NCBI RefSeq assembly: GCF_001968835.1
Contig: NZ_MRDE01000074.1
Span: forward strand, 1 to 64,000
Direction of reading: 5' to 3'
DNA length: 64,000 nucleotides
Source of the DNA: Tersicoccus phoenicis
GTDB lineage: Bacteria > Actinomycetota > Actinomycetes > Actinomycetales > Micrococcaceae
A program made the translations under genes and the position numbers. Shown one piece after another: positions 26,016-34,215 of the stretch (position 1 is its first letter; every line of letters begins with the position of its first letter). The notes under the pieces were generated by a model that ran no database searches, was not told where the DNA came from, and worked only from the letters and a program-made list of their open reading frames with translations.

Positions 26016-26732
26016 GTGGCTGACGGCCTCTTCACCCAGCACCTGGACGTCGTCGTGCAGGACATCTCCTTCGGGGCGCGCGAGGACCTCGACTACGCGC
26101 TGCACCTGCTCTCCGCCGCGCGCGACGGCGCCGTCGCCCCCACCGTGCGGATCTACCGGCCGCAGCCGACGGCGGCATTCGGGCAGCGGGACGTGCGCCT
26201 GCCCGGGTACGCGGCGGCCCGGGACCGCTGCCGGGACGCCGGGTACGCCCCCCTGGTCCGCAGATCCGGCGGCCGGGCCGCCCTGTACGACCGCGGCGCC
26301 GTCGTGATCGACCACGTCGAGCCCCACGGTGACGCCATCGTCGGCTCCCAGCAGCGCTATCAGGACTTCTCCGGCGTCATCGCCGCCGCCCTCGGGCACG
26401 CCGGGGTCACCACCGGCATCGGCGAACTGCCCGGGGAGTACTGCGCCGGGGAGCACAGCGTGTTCGGCACCGACGGTCTGCACCGGGCCAAACTGGTCGG
26501 GATCGCCCAGCGCGTGGTCGCGGGGGCGTGGCTGATCAGTGCGGTGGTCAGCATCGAGGACACCGCGTCCCTGCGCACCCTGATCACCGACGTGTACCGG
26601 GACCTGGAGCTGGACCTGGATCCGGGCACGATCGGCGCCGCCACCGACTTCGTACCGGCCCTGACCCCGGACGCGTTCCTCGAGCACCTCGTCTGGGCCT
26701 ACGGGCAGCGCACCGACCTGACCGTGCGGTGA
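26016..26732 (+). CDS. Lipoate-protein ligase A-like protein
   Basis: This 238-residue protein has the BPL/LplA fold. RIYRPQPTAAFGQRDVRLPG and the core VRRSGGRAALYDRGAVVIDH are typical, with DGLHRAKLVGIAQRVVAGAW as the conserved lysine segment. It may attach or transfer lipoyl/octanoyl groups, or act as an amidotransferase; the family cannot be split by eye. It starts at GTG 26016 after GGGAGGATCC. It is divergent from the glycosylase gene. Confidence 0.82.
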   Translation: MADGLFTQHLDVVVQDISFGAREDLDYALHLLSAARDGAVAPTVRIYRPQPTAAFGQRDVRLPGYAAARDRCRDAGYAPLVRRSGGRAALYDRGAVVIDHVEPHGDAIVGSQQRYQDFSGVIAAALGHAGVTTGIGELPGEYCAGEHSVFGTDGLHRAKLVGIAQRVVAGAWLISAVVSIEDTASLRTLITDVYRDLELDLDPGTIGAATDFVPALTPDAFLEHLVWAYGQRTDLTVR

Positions 26733-26794
26733 GGATCGGGTCCCACCGAGGTGCGCGCGGCGAGGCGCGACGTCGGCTTGGTACGGTGACCAGC

Positions 26795-27607
26795 GTGAAT
26801 GCGTCGAAGAACCCCACCAGCTACTACCGCGACCTCGGGGACGGGCGCTGGGAGTCCACGCGGGCCGCGCAGGGCGCCTGGAACGACCACGAGCAGCACA
26901 TGGCCCCGGTCACCGGTCTGCTCACCCGGGCACTGCTGCGGCACGAGCCCCGGCCGGGGCTGCGGTTGGCGCGGATCGGGTGCGAGATCCTCGGGCTGAT
27001 CCCGGCCGGCGAGTTCACCATCACGACGACGACGCTGCGGCCCGGGCGCACCATCGAACTGGTGCAGGCCGAGATGATCGCCAACGGCCGGCCCGTCGTC
27101 CGGGTCACCGGCTGGCGGCTGGCGACGACCGATTCGGCCGCCGTCGCCGGCCTGACCGTCCCACCCCTGCCCGGCCCCGACGAGGCCAAGCCGTACTCGA
27201 TGACGGAGAAGTGGGGCGGCGGGTTCATCGAGTCCCTGACCGGCCGGGTGCTGCCCGATCACGCCCCGGGCCGCGGCCGGGTCTGGCTGACCACCGACCT
27301 GTCGCTGGTGGAGGGCGAGGAGCCGACCGCGCTGGAGCACCTGGTCGGCATGGCCGACGCCGCGAACGGGGTCGCCACCCGCGTGCACCCGGCCGGCGGC
27401 TGGGTGTTCCCCAACGTCGACCTGCAGCTGCACCTGTTCCGCGAACCGGCCGGCCGCTGGCTCGGGCTGGACGTCTCCGTCGACTTCGGTCCCGACGGCG
27501 TCGGGGTCACCTCCACCGTGCTGCACGACGAGGACGGGCCCTTCGGCCGGTCCCTGCAGATCCTCACGCTGCGCGAGGTGCCCGGGGCGGACCAGCCCAC
27601 CCCCTGA
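26795..27607 (+). CDS. Double hotdog acyl-CoA thioesterase-family protein
   Basis: This 270-residue protein is of the TesB-like/4HBT_3 type, two hotdog folds in tandem. The first contains LGDGRWESTRAAQGAWNDHE and RIGCEILGLIPAGEFTITTT; the second contains FPNVDLQLHLFREPAGRWLG, then LDVSVDFGPDG and STVLHDEDGPFGRSLQ, the usual end of the family. It would hydrolyse an acyl-CoA; the substrate is unknown. It starts at GTG 26795 or GTG 26786. It is convergent with the metallo-hydrolase gene. Confidence 0.8.
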   Translation: MNASKNPTSYYRDLGDGRWESTRAAQGAWNDHEQHMAPVTGLLTRALLRHEPRPGLRLARIGCEILGLIPAGEFTITTTTLRPGRTIELVQAEMIANGRPVVRVTGWRLATTDSAAVAGLTVPPLPGPDEAKPYSMTEKWGGGFIESLTGRVLPDHAPGRGRVWLTTDLSLVEGEEPTALEHLVGMADAANGVATRVHPAGGWVFPNVDLQLHLFREPAGRWLGLDVSVDFGPDGVGVTSTVLHDEDGPFGRSLQILTLREVPGADQPTP

Positions 27608-27628
27608 GAGGCTCGCTCGTCACCGACG

Positions 27629-28258
27629 TCAGTGACCGCGGTCGATCCACTCCTGCCGGTGCGGTGCCTCGTCCCCGATCGTCGTCGCCGGGCCGTGCCC
27701 GGTCAGCACCCGGGTCTGCGGCGGCAGGGTCAGCAGCCGGTTCGTGATGGAGTCGACGATGGTGCCGAAGTCGCTGTAGGACCGGCCCGTCGCCCCGGGA
27801 CCGCCCTGGAACAGGGTGTCCCCACTGAACAGCACGGCGCCGTCCGGCCAGGAGAAGCAGGTCGAGCCGGGGGAGTGGCCGGGCGTGTGGATCGCCTCCA
27901 GGGTCGCGCCGGCGACGGTGAACCGCTGCCCGTCCTCGATCGTGTGATCAGGAGCGACGTCCGGGAAGACCTGCTCCCACAGCACCGCGTCGTCCGCGTG
28001 CAGGTACACCGGGGCGTCCACCCGGGCCTTGACGTCGGCGACCTGCCGGATGTGGTCGTCGTGCCCGTGGGTGAGCAGGATGGCGGTCACCCTGCGGGCG
28101 CCGACCGCCCGCTCGACCGCGTCGGCGTCGTGCGCGGGGTCGATGACGACGCACTCGGCGTCGTCGCCGATCAGGTAGACGTTGTTCTCCACGTCCCAGG
28201 TGCCGCCGTCGAGGGAGAACGTGCCGCTGGTGACCAGGCTGTCGATCCGGGCGCTCAC
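27629..28258 (-). CDS. Metallo-beta-lactamase-fold hydrolase paired with mscR
   Basis: This 209-residue protein is a glyoxalase II-like hydrolase. It has the zinc motif THGHDDHI, then His in [24 protein letters not shown] and a late TGHGP. The GTG at 28258 overlaps the mscR stop as GTGA. The same gene pair occurs in mycobacteria (Rv2259-Rv2260, from memory). It may hydrolyse S-formylmycothiol, the product of MscR; that link is inferred from context. Confidence 0.88.
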   Translation of the reverse strand: MSARIDSLVTSGTFSLDGGTWDVENNVYLIGDDAECVVIDPAHDADAVERAVGARRVTAILLTHGHDDHIRQVADVKARVDAPVYLHADDAVLWEQVFPDVAPDHTIEDGQRFTVAGATLEAIHTPGHSPGSTCFSWPDGAVLFSGDTLFQGGPGATGRSYSDFGTIVDSITNRLLTLPPQTRVLTGHGPATTIGDEAPHRQEWIDRGH

Positions 28259-29340
28259 AGTTCCACCACCGAGCGCAGCACCGTGCCGGCGTGCATCTTC
28301 TCGAATGCCGACTCGATGTCGCCCAGGCCGATCCGCTCGGTGACGAACGCGTCGAGGTCGAGCCGGCCGAGCTTGTACTGGTCGACCAGCATGGGGAAAT
28401 CGCGCGAGGGCAGGCAGTCGCCGTACCAGGAGGATTTGAGCGCCCCGCCGCGACCGAACACGTCCAGCAGCGGCAGCTCGAGCGTCATCTCCGGGGTCGG
28501 GACGCCGACGAGGACGACGCGGCCGGCCAGGTCCCGCGCGTAGAAGGCCTGGGTGTAGGTCTCGGGCCGGCCGACCGCCTCGATCACGACGTCGGCCCCG
28601 AACCCGCCGGTCAGCGCCCGGATCGCCTCGACCGGGCCCGTCTCGGACGAGTTGACGGTGTGCGTGGCGCCGAGCTGCTCGGCCCTGGCGAGCTTCTGCG
28701 GGTCGATGTCGACGGCGATGATCGTCGTCGCCCCGGCCAGTGCCGCCCCGGCGATCGCGGCGCAGCCGACGCCGCCGCACCCGATCACGGCCACCGACTC
28801 GCCGCGCTGGACGGCGCCGGTGTTGATGGCCGCACCGATGCCGGCCATGATGCCGCAGCCGAGCAGGCCCACCGCGGCGGCGTCGGACTCCTCGTCGATC
28901 TTCGTGCACTGCCCGGCGGCGACCAGCGTCTTCTCGATGAACGCCCCGATGCCGAGTGCGGGGGACAGTTCGGTGCCGTCCTCCAGGGTCATCTTCTGGG
29001 TCGCGTTGTGGGTGTTGAAGCAGTACTGCGGCTGGCCCTTGCGGCACGCGCGGCATTCTCCGCACACGGCCCGCCAGTTGAGGATCACCCGGTCCCCGGC
29101 GGCCACCTCGGTGACGCCCTCACCGACCGCGGCCACCCGGCCGGTGGCCTCGTGGCCGAGCAGGAACGGGTAGTCGTCGCTGATGCCGCCGAGCTTGTAG
29201 TGCAGATCGGTGTGGCACACTCCGCAGGTGATGATGTCGACGAGCGCCTCACCCGGGCCGGGATCCGGCACCAGGACGGTCTGCAGGGAGACCGGCTCGT
29301 TCTTGCCCATGACGACGATGCCCTTGACCCGGTGAACCAT
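28255..29340 (-). CDS. mscR: S-(hydroxymethyl)mycothiol dehydrogenase / S-nitrosomycothiol reductase
   Basis: This 361-residue protein is a zinc alcohol dehydrogenase of the class III type that oxidises the formaldehyde-mycothiol adduct with NAD and can reduce S-nitrosomycothiol. It shows the catalytic zinc ligands in [10 protein letters not shown] and GHEATGRV, the four structural-zinc Cys in [15 protein letters not shown], and the cofactor motif [10 protein letters not shown]. It starts at ATG 29340. It heads a two-gene operon with the metallo-hydrolase. Together with the mycoredoxin at 30048 it points to mycothiol chemistry. Confidence 0.93.
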   Translation of the reverse strand: MVHRVKGIVVMGKNEPVSLQTVLVPDPGPGEALVDIITCGVCHTDLHYKLGGISDDYPFLLGHEATGRVAAVGEGVTEVAAGDRVILNWRAVCGECRACRKGQPQYCFNTHNATQKMTLEDGTELSPALGIGAFIEKTLVAAGQCTKIDEESDAAAVGLLGCGIMAGIGAAINTGAVQRGESVAVIGCGGVGCAAIAGAALAGATTIIAVDIDPQKLARAEQLGATHTVNSSETGPVEAIRALTGGFGADVVIEAVGRPETYTQAFYARDLAGRVVLVGVPTPEMTLELPLLDVFGRGGALKSSWYGDCLPSRDFPMLVDQYKLGRLDLDAFVTERIGLGDIESAFEKMHAGTVLRSVVEL

Positions 29341-29534
29341 GCTGCGACTTCCTCACTGAACGACGATGGCGTGCGCTGTCCGGCCCATCCTAGGGAAGAC
29401 CCGGAGCACCGTGCTCAAGATGACCGGGCGGGAGTCGACGGGTCCGGCACGGCGTGGGAAGCCTGCTGGCCGAGGTGGTGCAACGTCTCCACGGCGCTGT
29501 TGTACACGTCGCTCGAAGGTTCTTTGATATCCAC

Positions 29535-30003
29535 ATGGCAGAGTTGACCGTCTCGGACGCCCGCGCCCGGTTGGCGCACGTCATCGACGCCGCACGGGTC
29601 GAGCTGCTGAACGCTGGTGAACGCCGCGCGGCACCGGCCGAGCGTCGCGTGTTCTTCCGCGACGTGAAGCCCTACGAGGTTCCCCAGAGCCTGGACGAGC
29701 TGAGGGGTCCGGCGGGCGGCGTCATCGAGCTGTCTCACGCGGTGCTGTGGGCGCCCGGTGGCGGCACGGTCGACCTGGACGAGGAGGGCGGCGTCGGCTT
29801 GGCCTACCGGGTGGCCGTGGCGGAGGGAACCGTTGTTGACCAGGTGGCCATCCTGAATCGCGACCGGCTCGTCGCGGTGTGGCGTGAACTGTTGTTGCCG
29901 CGGCGTGCTCGCGAGCTGTGGGAGGCCCGATTCCCTGAGCTGCGCGCCGCGGTGCGTGAGTACCGAATCCGACGCACAGCGGACGGTGACCCGCATAGCC
30001 CTG
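29535..30003 (+). pseudogene. Chimeric remnant: Phd-like antitoxin start joined to another gene
   Basis: From ATG 29535 the frame begins like a Phd/YefM antitoxin (MAELTVSDARARLAHVIDAA) but after about 23 residues changes to an unrelated sequence with SLDELRGPAGGVIELSHAVL and WEARFPELRA, which resembles a small actinobacterial protein family often found next to nucleotidyltransferase-like genes. No stop follows at the expected end; the frame stays open to 30437 across the mycoredoxin gene on the other strand. The end given is approximate. A deletion that fused two genes and removed the true stop is the likely history. It may not be expressed. Confidence 0.45.
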
Positions 30004-30047
30004 ACCCGGCAGGAGTTCGGTTCGGATCCAGGCCGGTGCCGGCACGG

Positions 30048-30326
30048 TCAGCCTGCCAACCGGGCCTTGACCTCCTTGGCGGAGGGATTCGTCGCGTTGG
30101 TGCCGTCCGGGAAGATCACGGTCGGGACGGTCTGATTGCCGTTGTTGATCGCTTCGACCAGCTCGGCGGTGCCGGGGGTCTCCTCGATGTTGACCTCGGT
30201 GAAGCCGATCCCGTCGGCGCTGAGCTGGGACTTCAGCCGACGGCAGTACCCGCACCACGACGTCGAGAACATGGTGATCGAGCCGGCGTCGGGGGTGTAC
30301 GCGGTGATGTCGGCGGTCTGCGCCAT
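30048..30326 (-). CDS. mrx1: Mycoredoxin (glutaredoxin-like)
   Basis: This 92-residue glutaredoxin-fold protein reduces mixed disulphides with mycothiol. It shows ITMFSTSWCGYCRRLKSQL with the CGYC active site, EVNIEETPG, and the cis-Pro segment NQTVPTVIFPDG. It starts at ATG 30326 after GGAAGGACACC. It fits with mscR about 0.7 kb away. Confidence 0.9.
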   Translation of the reverse strand: MAQTADITAYTPDAGSITMFSTSWCGYCRRLKSQLSADGIGFTEVNIEETPGTAELVEAINNGNQTVPTVIFPDGTNATNPSAKEVKARLAG

Positions 30327-30429
30327 CGGGGTGTCCTTCCGGGAGAGATCGGTTTCGTCGTGGACAACGGACTTCCCTGGGATGGCATTCCCGGTGCCGT
30401 CCGCGGGCGGCCGGTGCTAGATTCGGCCC

Positions 30430-30675
30430 ATGGCTGACCAGAGCAGCACCGCGTCCATCAACTCCTCCATCAACGCACTGATGGAGGAGGAACACGCCTT
30501 GCGCAACAACCCGGACAAGTCCGCCGAGAACCAGCAGCGGCTCCGATCCGTCGAGGCCGAGCTGGACCAGTGCTGGGACCTGCTCCGGCAGCGGCGCGGC
30601 AAGGCCGAGTTCGGGGAGGACCCCGGTCAGGCGCACGTGCGTCCCGCTGCCGAGGTGGAGAACTACCGGAACTGA
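30430..30675 (+). CDS. Small DUF2630 protein
   Basis: This 81-residue soluble protein matches the DUF2630 family: INSSINALMEEEHALR, then RLRSVEAELDQCWDLLRQRR and a disordered tail with AEVENY. It is largely helical, possibly coiled-coil. It starts at ATG 30430. Function unknown. Confidence 0.85.
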   Translation: MADQSSTASINSSINALMEEEHALRNNPDKSAENQQRLRSVEAELDQCWDLLRQRRGKAEFGEDPGQAHVRPAAEVENYRN

Positions 30676-30689
30676 GCGGACCGGACCCG

Positions 30690-31190
30690 ATGCCGGACCC
30701 TGACGAGCCGACCGTCTTCTCCCCGTTCTCCCACGCCCCGGCCGCCGAACCGACGCCCGTCCCGGGGCGCCGTCCGACGCTCGAACTGGCGGCCGTGATC
30801 GCGGCCCCCGCCGACGTGGCCTTCCGGGCGATGACGGACAGTATCCACCTGTGGTGGCCCCTGACCGACGTGAGCACGTGGGGTGAGGACACCTATCTCG
30901 AGTTCGACGGTGATGCGTTGGTGGAAACCAGCCCCCGCAACGAGACGGCGCTGTGGGCGCAGGCGCTCGGCTGGCAGCAGGACCGGTGGATCGAACTCGA
31001 CTGGTCGCCGGACGCGCCCGTCCTTCAGGCTTCGACCCTCCTCGTCGAGCTCGGCGATGCGGCGCTCCCGAGCGGGGCGACGGGCACCGCCGTCAACTGG
31101 CGGGTGGAGGACGGGCAACCCAGTGCCGCGTGGTCGGACGCCTTCGAACGCTTGGTGCGCTTCCTCGGCGGCCGGCTGGACCTCGACTAG
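30690..31190 (+). CDS. SRPBCC/START-like protein
   Basis: This 166-residue protein has an N-terminal disordered stretch and a START-like fold: LAAVIAAPADVAFRAMTDS, HLWWPLTDVST, WIELDWSPDAP, ASTLLVELGDA, and a C-terminal helix WSDAFERLVRFLGGRLD. Such domains bind hydrophobic ligands or act as AHA1-like factors. It starts at ATG 30690, 15 bases after the DUF2630 gene. Ligand unknown. Confidence 0.72.
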   Translation: MPDPDEPTVFSPFSHAPAAEPTPVPGRRPTLELAAVIAAPADVAFRAMTDSIHLWWPLTDVSTWGEDTYLEFDGDALVETSPRNETALWAQALGWQQDRWIELDWSPDAPVLQASTLLVELGDAALPSGATGTAVNWRVEDGQPSAAWSDAFERLVRFLGGRLDLD

Positions 31191-31311
31191 ACTCGGGTGT
31201 CGACGTCGGCGGCCCTCGCACCACTCCGCGGGCCGCGGTCGACCACACGTGCATCAGGGGAGCGGTCCGCCCACGGGCGCCGAGGCCGAACGCGAAGGAT
31301 GGAACACACAC

Positions 31312-32853
31312 ATGGCTGACGGCACAGGCGACGACGAGCGACCCGGGCGTGGCCCTCGACGCGGACCTGGCGGGTCCGATCGGTCGGGCGCTTCCGGGGG
31401 ACGGCGGGACGACCGGGCCGGTGGGGATCGGCCTCGTCGGCAGTGGGAAGATCGGCCGCGGCGGGATGATCGTTCCGGTAGTGACCGGCCTCGTCGGCAG
31501 TGGGAAGACCGACCCCGGCGCGATGACCGGGCCGGTAGTGACCGTCCGCGGCGCGATGGCCCTGCTGGTGGGGACCGTCCGCGGCGGCAGTGGGAAGATC
31601 GGCCGCGGCGCGATGACCGGGCTGGTGGCGACCGGCCGCGCCGGGACGACCGTGCTGGCGGTGACCGGCCTCGTCGGCAGTGGGAAGACCGCCCTCGGCG
31701 CGATGACCGTGCCGGTAGTGACCGGCCCCGTCGGCAGTGGGAAGACCGCCCTCGGCGCGATGACCGTGCGGGTGGGGACCGGCCCCGTCGGGACGACCGG
31801 GCTGGCAGTGAGCAGCAGGCTCCGCGTCATGACCTGCGGCGATCCAACCAGCCGGACCGGGCGAAGTCGCCCGACATCGACCCGGACGTCACCGGCAGCG
31901 AACTGGACAAGGTGGTCCGCGCCCAGCTGCGAACGCTCGAGTCGACCAATGCGGAGTGGGTCGCCAAGCACCTCGTGATGGCCGGCCGGTATCTCGACGT
32001 CGACCCCGCACTGGCGTTCGCGCACGCCCTGGCGGCAAGCCGGCGCGGCGGCCGGATCGCCGCGGTCCGGGAGGCCGTCGGCATCACCGCCTACGAGGCC
32101 GGTGACTTCGCGGAGGCGCTGCGTGAGTTGCGCACGTTCCGTCGGATCAGCGGCTCGAACGAGCACCTCGCGCTGATGGCCGACTGCGAACGTGGCCTCG
32201 GCCGGCCGGAGAAGGCGATCGAGTTGGCCGGGAGCGTGGACGTGGGCTCGTTCGACGCTGCCACCCGGGTGGAGGTCGCCATGGTCGTCTCCGGCGCGTA
32301 CGCCGATCTCGGTCGGTCGGAGGAAGCACTGGCCACGCTGGAGATCCCGCAACTGGACATCAACCGCGCCTTCTCGTTCAGTCCCCGGCTCTTCCTGGCC
32401 TATGCCGATGCGCTCGACGCCGTCGGACGGACCGGGGAGTCCGAGCGCTGGCGCCTGCAGTCCGAGCGGGCCGAGCAGGCGCTCGGTGTCGGCGATTTCG
32501 CCGAGCCCGACATCATCGATCTGGGTGAGGACGAGCCGGAGGAGAGACCCCGTCGCGACCGGTACGACGGCGACCGGAGGGACGTCGAGTCCGGGCCGGG
32601 TGGCGACTCCGCGGACAGCGGGCCCGGCGGCGATGCCGATGCGTCGGACACCGACGCGCCCGACGCCGCTGCCGACTTCGAGGACACCGGCGGCGATTCC
32701 GAAGACAGCGCGCCCGACGCCGAGCCCGACTCCGAGGACAGCGATCCCGGTGCCGAAAACGCGGCCGGCGTCGGTGACCCGGACAGCTCGGCCAACGACG
32801 CACCGACCGACCAGGGCAACGGGCCTGACCGGGATGCGGGGCCAATGGCGTGA
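31312..32853 (+). CDS. TPR-containing protein with basic repeat region and acidic tail
   Basis: This 513-residue protein opens the conserved cluster leading to tlyA, recN and pyrG; its counterpart in Mycobacterium is Rv1691 (from memory). Residues 33-172 are nine repeats of two lengths, DDRxGxDRPRRQWEDRPRR (19 residues) and DDRxGxDRPRR (11 residues), rich in Arg and Asp. A helical TPR-like region (about 185-400) follows: LMADCERGLGRPEKAIELA, RVEVAMVVSGAYADLGRSEE. The tail (about 415-513) is strongly acidic. The repeats may bind RNA or form condensates; this is a guess. It starts at ATG 31312. The stop overlaps the next GTG as GTGA. Confidence 0.82.
   Translation: MADGTGDDERPGRGPRRGPGGSDRSGASGGRRDDRAGGDRPRRQWEDRPRRDDRSGSDRPRRQWEDRPRRDDRAGSDRPRRDGPAGGDRPRRQWEDRPRRDDRAGGDRPRRDDRAGGDRPRRQWEDRPRRDDRAGSDRPRRQWEDRPRRDDRAGGDRPRRDDRAGSEQQAPRHDLRRSNQPDRAKSPDIDPDVTGSELDKVVRAQLRTLESTNAEWVAKHLVMAGRYLDVDPALAFAHALAASRRGGRIAAVREAVGITAYEAGDFAEALRELRTFRRISGSNEHLALMADCERGLGRPEKAIELAGSVDVGSFDAATRVEVAMVVSGAYADLGRSEEALATLEIPQLDINRAFSFSPRLFLAYADALDAVGRTGESERWRLQSERAEQALGVGDFAEPDIIDLGEDEPEERPRRDRYDGDRRDVESGPGGDSADSGPGGDADASDTDAPDAAADFEDTGGDSEDSAPDAEPDSEDSDPGAENAAGVGDPDSSANDAPTDQGNGPDRDAGPMA
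31408..31827 (+). repeat. Coding tandem repeats in the TPR gene
   Basis: These are nine units of 57 or 33 bases encoding Arg/Asp-rich peptides. Both unit lengths share the first 33 bases; the longer one adds QWEDRPRR. Variation at Ala/Ser and Gly/Ser positions shows the copies have begun to diverge. Copy number probably varies between strains. Confidence 0.85.
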
Positions 32854-33836
32854 GCGGTGACCGCAGCGGTCGGCTGATCGACCGGTTCGACGGGGTGCTG
32901 TGCGACCTGGACGGCGTCGTCTACGCCGGTCCGAACGCCCTCCCGCACGCCGTCGAATCCCTCACCCGGCTCGTCGAGGAGGGCGTGGCGGTCGGATACG
33001 TCACCAACAATGCCTCCCGCTCGCCGGACGATGTCGCCGCTCACCTGACCGACCTGGGCGCACCGGCCAGCGAGCGCACCGTCGTCACCTCCGCACAGGC
33101 CGGTGCGCGCTTGCTGGCGGAGAAGCTCGCGCCGGGGGACATCGTGCTGATCACCGGCAGCGACTACCTGGCCGAGGAGGTGCGGCGGGTCGGACTGGTG
33201 CCCGTGACCTCGGCCACGGACCGACCCAGCGCCGTGATCCAGGGTTTCGACCCGCAGGTCGGGTGGACCCAGCTCGCCGAAGCCGCCTACGCCGTCAACG
33301 CCGGGGCACTGTGGGTGGCCACCAACACCGATCTGACCATCCCGCGCGACCGCGGCATCGCGCCCGGCAACGGGACTCTCGTCGCCGCCGTCCGGGCCGC
33401 CGTGCACGTCGACCCCCTGGTGGCCGGAAAGCCCGAGGCGCCGCTGTTCCGGGCGGCGGCGGCCGAACTCGAGATCTCGGCACCGCTGGTCGTCGGCGAC
33501 CGGCTGGACACCGACATCCTCGGCGGCAACAACGCCGACCTCACCACGGCCCTGGTCCTGACCGGGGTCGACTCCGCGACGACCGCCATCGCCGCCGTCC
33601 CCGGTCAGCGGCCCGACCTGCTGCTGGCAGACCTGCGCGACCTGTTCGGACCCGTGGCCGAGGCGACGCCCGACGACGGCGGGTTCCGGTGCGGGTCCGC
33701 TCGGGCCCGCGTGGACGGTGACGCCGTGCTGGTCGACGGCGACGACGATGATCTCGACGCCTGGCGCGCCGCCTGTGCGGCCTGGTGGGCGGCGCACCCG
33801 CAGGACGCCGCGACGCCCGACCTGCGGTTCGGTTGA
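32850..33836 (+). CDS. HAD-IIA phosphatase (glycerol-3-phosphate phosphatase-like)
   Basis: This 328-residue protein is a HAD phosphatase with a C2 cap. The nucleophile motif is LCDLDGVVYAGP; YVTNNASRS is motif II; KPEAPLF gives the Lys; VVGDRLDTDILGG gives the metal-binding Asp pair. Its position after the TPR gene matches Rv1692, reported as a glycerol-3-phosphate phosphatase; the activity here is inferred. The extra C-terminal part (about 265-328) is acidic. GTG 32850 overlaps the TPR stop. Confidence 0.88.
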   Translation: MSGDRSGRLIDRFDGVLCDLDGVVYAGPNALPHAVESLTRLVEEGVAVGYVTNNASRSPDDVAAHLTDLGAPASERTVVTSAQAGARLLAEKLAPGDIVLITGSDYLAEEVRRVGLVPVTSATDRPSAVIQGFDPQVGWTQLAEAAYAVNAGALWVATNTDLTIPRDRGIAPGNGTLVAAVRAAVHVDPLVAGKPEAPLFRAAAAELEISAPLVVGDRLDTDILGGNNADLTTALVLTGVDSATTAIAAVPGQRPDLLLADLRDLFGPVAEATPDDGGFRCGSARARVDGDAVLVDGDDDDLDAWRAACAAWWAAHPQDAATPDLRFG

Positions 33837-33857
33837 CCCAGCGGTTCGGTTGACCCA
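33824..33857 (+). repeat. 17-base tandem duplication over the stop codon
   Basis: GCGGTTCGGTTGACCCA occurs twice in direct succession (33824-33840 and 33841-33857). The TGA in the first copy ends the HAD gene; the second copy is noncoding. It is a recent slippage-type duplication. Confidence 0.9.
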
Positions 33858-33905
33858 CCGGGCCGGCCCGCGCGCTCGGTCCGCACCACGCCGGGCTGAT
33901 GACCG

Positions 33906-33940
33906 GGGTGGCCGGGCCTCCCCAGTAGGCCCGACCACCC
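33906..33940. terminator. Hairpin after the HAD gene
   Basis: GGGTGGCCGGGCCT (33906-33919) and AGGCCCGACCACCC (33927-33940) form a 14-pair stem with one mismatch and a 7-base loop. It probably ends the TPR-HAD transcript. The rest of the gene-free stretch 33837-34215 holds the tandem duplication, this hairpin and a possible operator at 34148-34165; nothing else was recognised. Confidence 0.7.
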
Positions 33941-34147
33941 GCTTGCCACTCTAGGGAGGGCGCGTTCGCGATTTCAATGCCTCCCGTCCGTTTGACCTGC
34001 GGCGATCAGCGGCGCTAAAAACCGGACGCCAGACCGGACGCCGTGCCGACTGGTGTGGCGACGTGCTGTGGCGACGCCCTGTGCCGAGGTGACGCGCCGA
34101 GTCGCCGCGTGAGTTGCTGGCCCGTGGGAGCTGGTCTACGTTTCATC

Positions 34148-34165
34148 TCATCAACGTGCTGATGA
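34148..34165. promoter_or_regulatory. Possible operator before the sugar-binding protein gene
   Basis: TCATCA-ACGTGC-TGATGA has 6-base arms and a 6-base spacer, about 50 bases before the start of the substrate-binding protein gene. A LacI- or GntR-type site is plausible for a sugar transporter, but no regulator gene is nearby. Confidence 0.35.
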
Positions 34166-34215
34166 TTTTGCGCACTCGCTCCGGCGGTCTGCCGCCCGAA
34201 CATCGGAGGACAAGG

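Noticed and set aside
29454-29534. Extension of the Phd-like remnant to an earlier ATG at 29454
   Set aside because: The sequence before 29535 does not look like any antitoxin start, and the ATG at 29535 begins the recognisable part.
30953-31978. Repeated P-loop-like GSGKT motifs in a second frame
   Set aside because: They arise from reading the Arg/Asp repeat DNA of the TPR gene in another frame; the repeated nucleotide unit explains them.
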